Notes: generated from the letters alone by a model not told the origin. DNA of 49,346 nucleotides from an uncultured Muribaculaceae bacterium (GCA_910576775.1 CAJTJV010000019.1:1-49346); one strand, 5' to 3'; counted from the first letter of the stretch, positions 35,964 to 44,108 are shown. Numbers and translations: made by a program.

Positions 35964-37672
35964 AAAAACTGCTATACACACTGATTGCATTGGTGGCTTC
36001 GCTCTCCATGATGGCTCAGACCACCGAAAAAGCTCTGTTGGTAACCCTCAGGGACGGCACTACAAAAGAATATAAACTCTCGGACATCGACAATCTTTCG
36101 TTCAGGGAGGCTTCACTGCCGGTTGCAGATCCGACAAGCGGGCCTTATGCCGTAGGCGATTTCTACAGCGACGGAACAAATCAGGGAATTGTAATCACTG
36201 TCGACGCCACAGGAAGCTACGGCACAATTGCCGCCGTAACCGATATGCCGCAACAACTGTGCTACAGCACCATATATGAAATAACCTACGCGGCAGACAC
36301 AGAGTACGGCCCCGCCAACATGGCGACTGTAGCGGCCATAGACCCTGTTTACGAGAATTATCCGGCATTCAAAGCTTGCGCGGCGCTGGGAAGCGGGTGG
36401 TATCTGCCTGCACAGAAGGAGCTACAGACAATGCGCGCCAATCTCGAGAGTGTAAACACTACTCTTGAAAAGAGAGGTTTCCCGACAATTCCTGCCAACA
36501 CCACCTACTGGTCTTCAACAGAGGCAGACCAGTACATGGACGCTATGGCCTACACCGCCCTGATGGACATGCCGGGCATGGTAGCTATCCAGAAGCAGGA
36601 AAACGCAAACGTGAGAGCTTTCCGTGAATTCGGCGACAAACCGGAACCTAAATTCAGCATCGGCAAACTCTATGACGCCGACGGCAAAAAAGGAATCATC
36701 TACTGGGTAGCCGAAGATGACAGCTATGCCCGCATCATTTCCCTTACCGAGAGCGACAATGAATGGGGAGCTGTCGGCACAAAGGCCGGCGCGGGCAGCA
36801 CCGAAAGCGGTGAAAGCAACATGAAGGCGGCGCTTAAAGCGGATCCCACACTGGCATCGTTCCCGGCATTCGGCAGCTGCGCATCCCAAGGGGACGGCTG
36901 GTTCCTTCCGGCAGAAGCGGAACTGGCGGCAATCGCAGCTATGAAATCCGTCATAAACGCCTCTCTTGCTGCTAACGGAGCCGCACCTCTCGGAGATGTA
37001 TATTACTGGAGTTCTACCGAATATTCAGCAGATGCCGCCAACAGTGCCAGAGCCGTACTGATGACCGACGGCACGGCAATGAATTCATCCAAGAATGTAT
37101 CTCGCAAAGTACGTGCGGTTTCGTACATAGGCACACGTCCGGCGGAAGCCGAGACATACGCTGTCGGAGACCCGTATTACGACGGTGACAAAGTGGTAGG
37201 TATTGTATGCGAGGTAAGTGAGGACGGTAAGCACGGCAGAATCATCGCACTGGCCAATGTCAAAGAGACCGGACGCATAAATGCAATGTGGGACAAACGG
37301 GCCAACGCGGACGAATATGTCAAGATCGAAGCCTCCAGCCTTGACGACGGCGAAGCAAACATGGTTGCCGCAAGAGCAAACGACCCCGAATTAGCCAACC
37401 TGACAGCATTCCGTCTATGTGCGGAAATGGGAGAGGGCTGGTATCTGCCGGCTTTCAATGAGATGAAGGCTGTAGCGGAGAACAAATCCAGCCTCAACAC
37501 CGCCCTTAAAGCCAATGGTGGCACAGCTCTCGACAACAACGACTACTGGACATCCACAGAAGGAACTGAAAACGCACTTGAGCGTGCCAAAGCCTTGAAT
37601 GTCAAGAACGGAGAACCCTTCGACTACCGTAAATATTTCTACAATCTTGTTCGTCCGATGAAGAAATTCTGA
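35960..37672 (+). CDS. Secreted protein with three Lcl_C/DUF1566-like repeats
   Basis: A 570-residue exported protein (signal peptide MKKLLYTLIALVASLSMMAQ). Residues 24-50 (ALLVTLRDGTTKEYKLSDID) match the short module of the upstream partner. Three tandem repeats of about 160 residues follow, at about 63-224, 232-391 and 399-570. Each contains GDGWFLP-type (GWYLP at 146-150, GWFLP at 313-317, GWYLP at 493-497) and YWSSTE-type motifs (183-188, 349-354; YWTSTE at 529-534) and ends in a VRAF, VRAV or VRPM strand. This pattern fits the Lcl C-terminal/DUF1566 family, which is common in surface and fimbria-like proteins. Function unknown. It overlaps the upstream gene by 4 nt and ends in a strong terminator. 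Confidence 0.82.
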   Translation: MKKLLYTLIALVASLSMMAQTTEKALLVTLRDGTTKEYKLSDIDNLSFREASLPVADPTSGPYAVGDFYSDGTNQGIVITVDATGSYGTIAAVTDMPQQLCYSTIYEITYAADTEYGPANMATVAAIDPVYENYPAFKACAALGSGWYLPAQKELQTMRANLESVNTTLEKRGFPTIPANTTYWSSTEADQYMDAMAYTALMDMPGMVAIQKQENANVRAFREFGDKPEPKFSIGKLYDADGKKGIIYWVAEDDSYARIISLTESDNEWGAVGTKAGAGSTESGESNMKAALKADPTLASFPAFGSCASQGDGWFLPAEAELAAIAAMKSVINASLAANGAAPLGDVYYWSSTEYSADAANSARAVLMTDGTAMNSSKNVSRKVRAVSYIGTRPAEAETYAVGDPYYDGDKVVGIVCEVSEDGKHGRIIALANVKETGRINAMWDKRANADEYVKIEASSLDDGEANMVAARANDPELANLTAFRLCAEMGEGWYLPAFNEMKAVAENKSSLNTALKANGGTALDNNDYWTSTEGTENALERAKALNVKNGEPFDYRKYFYNLVRPMKKF

Positions 37673-37687
37673 CAATTATGATTACCG

Positions 37688-37725
37688 ACAGGTTAGGTTA
37701 CAAAGGCAATCCTAACCTGTTTTTA
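37688..37725 (+). terminator. Terminator after the Lcl_C-repeat gene
   Basis: A 10-bp stem ACAGGTTAGG (37688-37697) / CCTAACCTGT (37711-37720) runs into TTTTT. Confidence 0.88.
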
Positions 37726-37748
37726 ATTCATAATTTTTCCCTCTGGCG

Positions 37749-37779
37749 TTTGCGGCTTGAAAATTAATATGTAAATTTG
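37749..37779 (+). promoter_or_regulatory. Promoter of the ferredoxin gene
   Basis: TTTG at 37749-37752, a 19-bp spacer, then TAAATTTG at 37772-37779. This is the best consensus promoter on the plus strand in the window. The leader is about 43 nt. Confidence 0.8.
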
Positions 37780-37828
37780 CATCCGCTAAATAGCAATTCA
37801 ATTGTAAATAATCTAAATAGAACTAACT

Positions 37829-37999
37829 ATGGCTTATGTAATCACTGACGCATGCGTAGCTTGCGGCACATGTCTCCCCGAATGCCCCGTAGGAGCTATC
37901 TCCGAAGGCGAAATCTATCACATCGATCCCGATACCTGCATCGATTGCGGCACTTGCGCTTCCGTATGCCCCAACGACGCTATCATCCCCGGCGAATAA
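37829..37999 (+). CDS. 2[4Fe-4S] ferredoxin
   Basis: A 56-residue cytoplasmic electron carrier. Translation starts MAYVITDACVACGTC and ends NDAIIPGE. Two complete cluster motifs, CxxCxxCxxxCP, use Cys9, 12, 15, 19 and Cys37, 40, 43, 47, each ligating three irons of one cluster and one of the other in the clostridial-type fold. Partners in Bacteroidales include pyruvate:ferredoxin oxidoreductase, Rnf and hydrogenase, none of which are in the window. The gene has its own promoter and a long palindromic terminator. Heavy C-ending codon use suggests high expression. Confidence 0.96.
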   Translation: MAYVITDACVACGTCLPECPVGAISEGEIYHIDPDTCIDCGTCASVCPNDAIIPGE

Positions 38000-38014
38000 T
38001 CATTCCCGAAAAGG

Positions 38015-38056
38015 CATAAAGAAAGAGGTCCGCAGCTGCGGACCTCTTTCTTTATG
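38015..38056. terminator. 42-bp perfect palindrome, bidirectional terminator
   Basis: Positions 38015-38035 are the exact reverse complement of 38036-38056, with no loop bases. The centre is CGCAG|CTGCG, the outer arms are AAAGAAAGAGG/CCTCTTTCTTT. Either strand gives a GC-rich stem followed by a T-rich tail, so it can end both the ferredoxin transcript and the converging ruvX-def-ettA transcript. Confidence 0.85.
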
Positions 38057-38064
38057 TTGGCGTG

Positions 38065-39750
38065 TTATTCCATAAGTTTACGATAGCGGCGGCGTGGCGG
38101 TTCCTTTCCACCGTTCTGCATACGCTTGTATTCCTCATAGTCGGAGTAAGAGCCTTCATAGAACACGACTTTGCCGTCGCCTTCGAAGGACAGTATATGA
38201 GTACATATACGGTCGAGGAACCAGCGGTCGTGGCTCACGACGACGGCGCATCCGGCGAAATCCTCAAGACCTTCCTCAAGGGCGCGTAGGGTGTTCACGT
38301 CGATATCGTTGGTCGGTTCGTCGAGCAGAAGTACGTTGCCTTCTTCCTTGAGCGCCATTGCAAGATGCAGACGGTTGCGCTCACCGCCGGAAAGCACGCC
38401 GATTTTCTTTTCCTGGTCGGCGCCGGTGAAATTGAAACGCGACAGATATGCACGGGCATTTACGTCGCGGCCGCCCATGCGGAAACTTTCCACGCCCTGC
38501 GATATCACTTCATAGACACTGCGCTCGGGCAGGAGGTCGTGGTGCGACTGGTCGACATATGCCACCTTTACGGTCTCGCCTACCTCGAAGCTGCCATTGT
38601 CGGGCGTCTCCTGATTCATTATAAGACGGAAGAGTGTAGTCTTGCCGGCACCGTTCGGACCGATTACACCCACTATGCCGTTAGGCGGCAGAGCGAAAGA
38701 GAGGTCGGAGAAGAGGGTCTTCTTGCCGAATGCCTTGGCGAGGTGCGAGGCTTCGATAACCTTGTTGCCCAGACGCGGGCCGTTGGGAATGAATATTTCG
38801 AGACGTTCCTCACGCTGACGCTGATCCTCGTTAAGCAGCTTGTCGTAGGAGTTCAGACGCGCCTTACCCTTGGCCTGACGGGCTTTGGGAGCCATGCGCA
38901 CCCATTCAAGCTCCCGTTCGAGAGTCTTGCGGCGCTTTGATGCCTGCTTTTCCTCCTGCGCCATGCGTTTTGTCTTCTGATCGAGCCATGACGAATAGTT
39001 GCCCTTCCATGGAATCCCTTCACCGCGGTCGAGCTCAAGAATCCATCCTGCCACATGGTCGAGGAAATATCGGTCGTGCGTGATGGCGATTACAGTACCG
39101 GGGTACTGGCGCAGATGCTGCTCGAGCCAGTCGATGCTCTCGGCGTCAAGATGGTTGGTAGGCTCGTCGAGCAGAAGGACATCGGGTTGCTGCAACAGCA
39201 GGCGGCACAGCGCCACGCGGCGACGTTCACCACCGGATAGCGTGGTGACGGGCTGGTCGTCGGGCGGACACTGGAGGGCATCCATGGCGCGCTCCAGCTT
39301 GGAATCGATGTTCCATGCATCGGCGGCATCGAGCTTGTCCTGAAGCTCGGCCTGACGGGCGATGAGGGCATCCATCCTATCCGGGTCTTCGAGGACATCG
39401 GGGTCGCCGAAAGCTTCGTTCACTTTCTCGAATTCGGCGAGCAGGTCCATGATGGGCTGCACGCCTTCACGCACGATTTCAACTACAGTCTTCGACGGAT
39501 CGAGCTGCGGCTCCTGTTCGAGGTAGCCAACACTGTAGCCGGGCGCCCATACCACCTCGCCGCGGTAATCCTTGTCGATACCGGCGATGATTTTGAGTAG
39601 CGAGGACTTGCCGGAGCCGTTAAGACCTATGATACCGATTTTTGCTCCGTAGAAGAACGAAAGGTAGATGTCTTTTAGTACTTGTTTCTGGGGCGGGTAG
39701 ATTTTGCTCACGCCCACCATTGAGAATATTACTTTCTTATCGTCTGCCAT
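38065..39750 (-). CDS. ettA: Energy-dependent translational throttle protein EttA (ABC-F ATPase)
   Basis: A cytoplasmic ABC-F ATPase that binds the ribosomal E site and gates the first steps of elongation according to energy charge. The 561-residue length matches EttA. Two ABC cassettes are visible: Walker A GLNGSGKS (42-49) and GPNGAGKT; signatures LSGGERRRVAL and LSGGERNRLHLA; Walker B LLLDEPTNHLDAES and LLLDEPTNDIDVNT. Between them are an Arm/linker with basic helices (KRMAQEEKQASKRRKTLERE). There are no membrane segments. It is the third gene of ruvX-def-ettA (33-nt gap after def). Confidence 0.95.
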   Translation of the reverse strand: MADDKKVIFSMVGVSKIYPPQKQVLKDIYLSFFYGAKIGIIGLNGSGKSSLLKIIAGIDKDYRGEVVWAPGYSVGYLEQEPQLDPSKTVVEIVREGVQPIMDLLAEFEKVNEAFGDPDVLEDPDRMDALIARQAELQDKLDAADAWNIDSKLERAMDALQCPPDDQPVTTLSGGERRRVALCRLLLQQPDVLLLDEPTNHLDAESIDWLEQHLRQYPGTVIAITHDRYFLDHVAGWILELDRGEGIPWKGNYSSWLDQKTKRMAQEEKQASKRRKTLERELEWVRMAPKARQAKGKARLNSYDKLLNEDQRQREERLEIFIPNGPRLGNKVIEASHLAKAFGKKTLFSDLSFALPPNGIVGVIGPNGAGKTTLFRLIMNQETPDNGSFEVGETVKVAYVDQSHHDLLPERSVYEVISQGVESFRMGGRDVNARAYLSRFNFTGADQEKKIGVLSGGERNRLHLAMALKEEGNVLLLDEPTNDIDVNTLRALEEGLEDFAGCAVVVSHDRWFLDRICTHILSFEGDGKVVFYEGSYSDYEEYKRMQNGGKEPPRRRYRKLME

Positions 39751-39782
39751 ATTGGTAAAATATATGCATTAGGAGGCGGGGC

Positions 39783-40352
39783 TCAACGACGCTTTGCTTT
39801 TGGAGCCACGCGGAAGGGATAATCGGGAGTTACGCGCCCCTGGGCGATTGCATTGAGTTTGCCTTTTATAAGCTGCTTGCGGATACCGGAGATACGGTCG
39901 GTGAACACTTTTCCTTCAAGATGGTCGCATTCGTGCTGCACGATGCGGGAGAGGAAGCCGCTCATCTCTTCGGTGTGGGGCTTGAAATCCTCGTCGAGCC
40001 AGCTCAGGCGGATATGTTCCACACGTGGCACGTTCTCGCTGATGCCGGGAATGCTAAGGCACCCTTCGGGACGAGAAACCATGTCACCGTCGAGAATTTC
40101 TATTTCGGGGTTTATCAGGGTAAATTTGCGTCCCGCGCATTCGGGGAACGTCTCGGCAACGGGATCGGCGTCTATGACGACGAGGCGTATGTTCTTGCCT
40201 ATCTGGGGTGCGGCAAGGCCGACACCTTCCGATTCATACATAGCCTCAAACATCTGTGCGACGAGTTCTTTAAGCCCGTCGGCACCTTCCGCCAGGGACT
40301 CGGATATTTTACGGAGCACCGGGTGTCCGTACAGGTAAACCGGTAGTTTCAT
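39783..40352 (-). CDS. def: Peptide deformylase
   Basis: Metalloenzyme removing the N-formyl group from nascent proteins in the cytoplasm. The 189-residue protein has all three family motifs: GVGLAAPQIG (43-52), EGCLS (96-100, metal ligand Cys98) and QHECDHLEG (139-147, ligands His140 and His144, catalytic Glu141). Length and motif spacing match type 1 deformylases. It starts 3 nt past the ruvX stop codon, so the two are probably co-transcribed. Confidence 0.97.
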   Translation of the reverse strand: MKLPVYLYGHPVLRKISESLAEGADGLKELVAQMFEAMYESEGVGLAAPQIGKNIRLVVIDADPVAETFPECAGRKFTLINPEIEILDGDMVSRPEGCLSIPGISENVPRVEHIRLSWLDEDFKPHTEEMSGFLSRIVQHECDHLEGKVFTDRISGIRKQLIKGKLNAIAQGRVTPDYPFRVAPKAKRR

Positions 40353-40355
40353 AAT

Positions 40356-40787
40356 TTATAAGTTGGATTCCCGGTAGAGTCTGCTGCCGAGAAAATCATT
40401 CAGTATAATAGTAGCCGACATTTCGTCGACAAGGGCTTTGTCGCGGCGTGCCATCTTGGGCAGGCCACCGTCGAGCATGGCGCGGTGTGCCAGAACGGAC
40501 GTGAAGCGCTCGTCGAAAGAAATTATTTTCATTTCAGGCATTTCTTTCTGGAGCCTCGCGATTGCCGGCCGCAGATAGCGGACCGACTCTGACGGGTCGC
40601 CGTGCATATCGCGCGGCTCTCCGACGACGATAAAGTCAACACCTTCGCGCTCACAATAGTTCTTTACAAAATTATTGAGCTGCGCCGTCGCTACGGTGGC
40701 TATTCCGGAGGCAACGATACGAAGGCTGTCGGTGGCGGCTATACCGCACCGGCGACGTCCGAAATCTATTGCCAGAATGCGTCCCAT
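40356..40787 (-). CDS. ruvX: Putative pre-16S rRNA nuclease / Holliday junction resolvase YqgF
   Basis: RNase H-fold nuclease family implicated in 16S rRNA 5' maturation and proposed as a resolvase. The start at 40787 (143 aa, MGRILAIDFGRRRCGIAATD) was chosen because the longer reading to 40853 begins within the divergent wecC promoter. Visible: first catalytic Asp in LAIDFGRRRCG, VVGEPRDMHGDPSES, ISFDERFTSVLAH and the C-terminal VDEMSATIILNDFL. First gene of ruvX-def-ettA. The predicted promoter ends only 8 nt from the start codon. Confidence 0.94.
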   Translation of the reverse strand: MGRILAIDFGRRRCGIAATDSLRIVASGIATVATAQLNNFVKNYCEREGVDFIVVGEPRDMHGDPSESVRYLRPAIARLQKEMPEMKIISFDERFTSVLAHRAMLDGGLPKMARRDKALVDEMSATIILNDFLGSRLYRESNL

Positions 40788-40795
40788 AGCGCTTG

Positions 40796-40827
40796 CAAAG
40801 TTACAAAATCGCGGCGTTATTGCCAAA
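40796..40827 (-). promoter_or_regulatory. Promoter of ruvX-def-ettA
   Basis: The minus strand reads TAACTTTG (complement of 40796-40803) with TTTG (complement of 40824-40827) 20 bp upstream. The -7 box ends 8 nt before the ATG, implying a leader of only a few nucleotides. Confidence 0.75.
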
Positions 40828-40850
40828 TTCGAAATATTTGTGTAATTTTG
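40819..40850 (+). promoter_or_regulatory. Promoter of the wecC-wecG-wecB operon
   Basis: TAATTTTG at 40843-40850 matches TAnnTTTG, with ATTG at 40819-40822 20 bp upstream. Its -33 region overlaps that of the ruvX promoter on the other strand. The leader is about 25 nt. Confidence 0.7.
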
Positions 40851-40880
40851 CAATCACGCAATTATATAAACCATTAAAGA

Positions 40881-42086
40881 ATGAAAGCATGCTTCATGGG
40901 CCTCGGGTACATCGGTCTGCCCACAGCCATCACCGCTGCCATGCACGATATAACAGTTGTCGGTGTAGATGTGAATCCTGCCGTGGTCGAGAAAACCAAC
41001 GCCGGGGTGCTCCACATCGTAGAACCCGGCCTGGCGGAAATGCTCCGCAAGGTTGTCGACAACGGTACTCTTCACGCATCCACTATTCCGGAAATCTCCG
41101 ACGCTTATTTTATTGTAGTCCCCACACCTTTCAAAGGCAAGCATGAGCCCGACATCTCTTTTGTAGAGGCTGCCACCCGGGCCGTCATTCCTTTCCTTAA
41201 AGAAGGCGACCTTTACGTAATTGAGTCCACCTCGCCTATCGGCACAACCGAGATTATGGCGAACATAATATTTCAGGAGCGCCCCGAACTCAAAGGCAAG
41301 CTTCATATCGCATACTGCCCCGAGCGTGTCCTTCCCGGAAATGTAATATATGAACTTGTGCATAACGACCGCGTAATAGGCGGTATCGACGAAGCTTCAA
41401 CCGCCAAGGCGATGGAATTCTACAGCAAATTCGTCCAGGGAGAGCTGCATGCCACCAACGCCCGCACAGCCGAGATGTGCAAGCTGACTGAAAACTCGTC
41501 GCGCGACGTCCAGATTGCGTTTGCCAACGAACTGTCGCTTATCTGCGACCGCGCCGGCATCAACGTATGGGAGCTTATCCGCCTTGCCAACAAGCATCCT
41601 CGCGTCAACATACTCCAGCCGGGATGCGGCGTGGGAGGCCATTGCATTGCTGTGGATCCTTATTTCATCACATCCGCGTACCCGACCGAAGCGAAGCTTA
41701 TCGCCGATGCCCGCGCGGTGAACAACTATAAGGCCGAATGGTGCGCCGAAAAGGTTATAAACGCTATGTTGCGTTTCGAAATCGAGCATTCACGCAAACC
41801 TGTCGTAGCAATGATGGGCGTCGCGTTCAAGCCCGATATCGACGACCTTAGAGAAAGTCCTGCCAATGCAATTATCAGCAAGGTTATGCAAGGTTCGAAC
41901 AACTCACGTATACTCGTCGTAGAGCCAAACGTCAAAGAGCATCACGTATTCAAGCTCACTCCTTATCAGGAAGCCTACAGGACTGCTGATATCGTAGTAT
42001 TCCTGACAGCACATACGCCTTTCCGAAGCCTCCCGTGGGATGACAATAAAGTGATACTTGATTTCTGCGGTATTTTCAAACGCTGA
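40881..42086 (+). CDS. wecC: UDP-N-acetyl-D-mannosamine dehydrogenase
   Basis: NAD-dependent enzyme oxidising UDP-ManNAc twice to UDP-ManNAcA, a nucleotide sugar for surface glycans. The 401-residue protein has the N-terminal dinucleotide fold MKACFMGLGYIGLPTA, the YCPERVLPG motif, the central ENSSRDVQIAFANELSLIC helix, the catalytic Cys in QPGCGVGGHCIAVDPY and the C-terminal ALRESPA-like DDLRESPANAI. Sequence pattern is WecC/WbpA-like rather than UDP-glucose dehydrogenase. The wecB gene downstream supplies its substrate, which supports the ManNAc assignment. Confidence 0.93.
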   Translation: MKACFMGLGYIGLPTAITAAMHDITVVGVDVNPAVVEKTNAGVLHIVEPGLAEMLRKVVDNGTLHASTIPEISDAYFIVVPTPFKGKHEPDISFVEAATRAVIPFLKEGDLYVIESTSPIGTTEIMANIIFQERPELKGKLHIAYCPERVLPGNVIYELVHNDRVIGGIDEASTAKAMEFYSKFVQGELHATNARTAEMCKLTENSSRDVQIAFANELSLICDRAGINVWELIRLANKHPRVNILQPGCGVGGHCIAVDPYFITSAYPTEAKLIADARAVNNYKAEWCAEKVINAMLRFEIEHSRKPVVAMMGVAFKPDIDDLRESPANAIISKVMQGSNNSRILVVEPNVKEHHVFKLTPYQEAYRTADIVVFLTAHTPFRSLPWDDNKVILDFCGIFKR

Positions 42087-42090
42087 TGTC

Positions 42091-42807
42091 ATGGCAGTAG
42101 AAAAAGCAGAGACAGAACGCATATTCCTTCGCGGTGTCGGCGTATTCCCCTTTTCCGATGCCGACCGCCTTATAGATTACGCACAGGCCAACAAAGGCAT
42201 CCTCGTTGCAGTAAACGCCGAGAAAATAGCCAACGCCAGCCCGCAGACAAAAGAGATAATAAATTCCAACATCGCCTATTGCGACGGTGCGGGAGCCGTC
42301 ATGGCTGCCCGCAAGAAAGGTGCCCGGCCAACCAAAATAGCAGGCTGTGAGCTATGGCTCAGGATAATAGAGCGATTCCATGCCGACAAGACTTTCTATA
42401 TCGTCGGCGCCAGACCCGAAGTACACCGAGCCACAATAGAAAAACTCACCGCACAGTACCCCGGCATAAAGATTGTCGGCCACCGCGACGGATATCTCCG
42501 CACAGAAGCCGAGCGAACCACCCTCGTCGACGACGTGGTAGCAAAGCGTCCCGATGTGGTATTCGTGGCTATGGGTTCGCCCGTGCAGGAAATCCTTATG
42601 TCAGAGATGCTCAAGCGCCATAAGGCCGTATATCAGGGTCTCGGAGGCAGTTTCGACGTATATACGGGCAAAGTGAAGCGTGCGCCTAAATGGTGGCTCG
42701 ACCATAACCTTGAGGCGGCTTACCGCCTGCTGCGCCAGCCCAAGCGCATCAAACGCGACATTGTCTACCTCCGGTTCATATGGTGGCTGATGTTAAATAA
42801 ATTCTAA
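42091..42807 (+). CDS. wecG: WecG/TagA/CpsF family glycosyltransferase
   Basis: Glycosyltransferase family 26 enzyme. In this operon it probably adds N-acetylmannosaminuronic acid to an undecaprenyl-linked acceptor at the inner membrane. The start at 42091 (238 aa, MAVEKAETERIFLRGVGV) was chosen; the alternative at 42058 would overlap wecC by 29 nt. Visible: AVNAEKIANA, SNIAYCDGAGAVMAAR, FYIVGARPEV, VVFVAMGSPVQE and GLGGSFDVYTGKVKRAPKWW, the last being the family hallmark. Whether the acceptor is GlcNAc-PP-undecaprenol as in enterobacterial common antigen is inference; TagA-like ManNAc transfer is possible. The wecB gene starts 23 nt downstream. Confidence 0.88.
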   Translation: MAVEKAETERIFLRGVGVFPFSDADRLIDYAQANKGILVAVNAEKIANASPQTKEIINSNIAYCDGAGAVMAARKKGARPTKIAGCELWLRIIERFHADKTFYIVGARPEVHRATIEKLTAQYPGIKIVGHRDGYLRTEAERTTLVDDVVAKRPDVVFVAMGSPVQEILMSEMLKRHKAVYQGLGGSFDVYTGKVKRAPKWWLDHNLEAAYRLLRQPKRIKRDIVYLRFIWWLMLNKF

Positions 42808-42830
42808 TCGACCTACTCCACACGCGATAG

Positions 42831-43985
42831 ATGAAAACTGTGATGACAGTCTTCGGCACACGTCCCGAAGCAATAAAAATGGCACCTCTCGTCAAAGCCC
42901 TTCAGGCACTGCCCGACGAATTCCGTACCATCGTTTGCGTAACCGGCCAGCATCGCCAGATGCTCGACCAGGTGCTGCGCCTCTTCGAGATAAAGCCCGA
43001 CTACGACCTCGACATCATGAAACCGGGCCAGGACCTTACAGACGTCACCTGTCGCATCCTCGACGGCATGCGCGGCGTACTCGCCGAAGCCAAGCCCGAC
43101 CTGGTGCTCGTCCACGGCGACACCTCGACATCGACAGCCGCCGCCCTTAGTGCCTTCTACGCACAGATTCCCGTAGGGCACGTAGAGGCCGGACTACGGA
43201 CAGGCGATATCTATTCCCCGTGGCCTGAAGAAATGAACAGACGCATAACAGGGCGTATCGCTACTCTCCATTTCTCTCCCACCGACATGGCGCGCCGCAA
43301 TCTTCTCGCAGAAAACACCACCGACAATACTATCTGTGTTACCGGCAACACAGTAATCGACGCACTCCATACCGTTGTCGACAAGATAGAAAGCGACACC
43401 ACCCTTGCGGCATCGCTCGCGGACGATATGCGCACCGCCGGATATGACATAGCGCGCCTCGCTGCAGGACGTCGCCTCGTTCTTATCACAGGGCACCGCC
43501 GCGAGAATTTCGGAGAGGGATTCCATAACATATGTCTTGCAATCAAAGATCTCGCAACGCACTATCCTGATGTCGATTTCGTCTATCCGATGCACCTCAA
43601 CCCCAACGTCAGACGCCCCATATCGGAAATGTTCGGCTCCGTCGACCATCCGAATGTATTCTTTATCGAACCACTGGACTATCTGCCCTTCGTCTTCATG
43701 ATGAAGCATTCCTACATGATAATAACCGACAGCGGCGGCATTCAGGAAGAAGCGCCGTCGCTCGGCAAGCCGGTGCTGGTGATGCGTTTCGTAACGGAGC
43801 GCCCCGAAGCCCTCGAGGCCGGCACCATACGCCTCGTAGGCACCGACCGCGACAAAATCGTTTCCGAAGCATCGCATTTCCTCGACGACGCCGACTACTA
43901 CAGCGCCAACAGCCGCATCGCCAACCCCTACGGCGACGGCCGCGCCTGCGCCCGCATCATAGATTTCATCCGCCGCAAACTCTGA
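42831..43985 (+). CDS. wecB: UDP-N-acetylglucosamine 2-epimerase, non-hydrolysing
   Basis: Cytoplasmic enzyme interconverting UDP-GlcNAc and UDP-ManNAc. The 384-residue protein starts MKTVMTVFGTRPEAIKMAPLV and keeps VHGDTSTSTAAALSAFY, GHVEAGLRTGD, PWPEEMNRRITGRIATLHF, TGHRRENFGEGF, VYPMHLNPNV and TDSGGIQEEAPSLGKPVLVMR. These hold the GT-B-fold substrate site and catalytic Asp/Glu/His. Together with wecC it converts UDP-GlcNAc to UDP-ManNAcA. Last gene of its operon; the repeat cluster at 44109 follows within about 120 nt. Confidence 0.95.
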   Translation: MKTVMTVFGTRPEAIKMAPLVKALQALPDEFRTIVCVTGQHRQMLDQVLRLFEIKPDYDLDIMKPGQDLTDVTCRILDGMRGVLAEAKPDLVLVHGDTSTSTAAALSAFYAQIPVGHVEAGLRTGDIYSPWPEEMNRRITGRIATLHFSPTDMARRNLLAENTTDNTICVTGNTVIDALHTVVDKIESDTTLAASLADDMRTAGYDIARLAAGRRLVLITGHRRENFGEGFHNICLAIKDLATHYPDVDFVYPMHLNPNVRRPISEMFGSVDHPNVFFIEPLDYLPFVFMMKHSYMIITDSGGIQEEAPSLGKPVLVMRFVTERPEALEAGTIRLVGTDRDKIVSEASHFLDDADYYSANSRIANPYGDGRACARIIDFIRRKL

Positions 43986-44108
43986 AACGGCAGTGCCGCG
44001 TCACGACTCTTTCATTTAAAAATACTTTGAAATTTCAATTACTAAGTAGTCGGGATATTATCAAAGACTTAGAATTAATCTCAGAGCCGCCGACCATGAT
44101 GTTATTGT

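Noticed and set aside
42058..42807. Longer wecG start at 42058
   Set aside because: It would overlap wecC by 29 nt and adds residues not seen at the start of this family. The ATG at 42091, 4 nt after the wecC stop, fits better.
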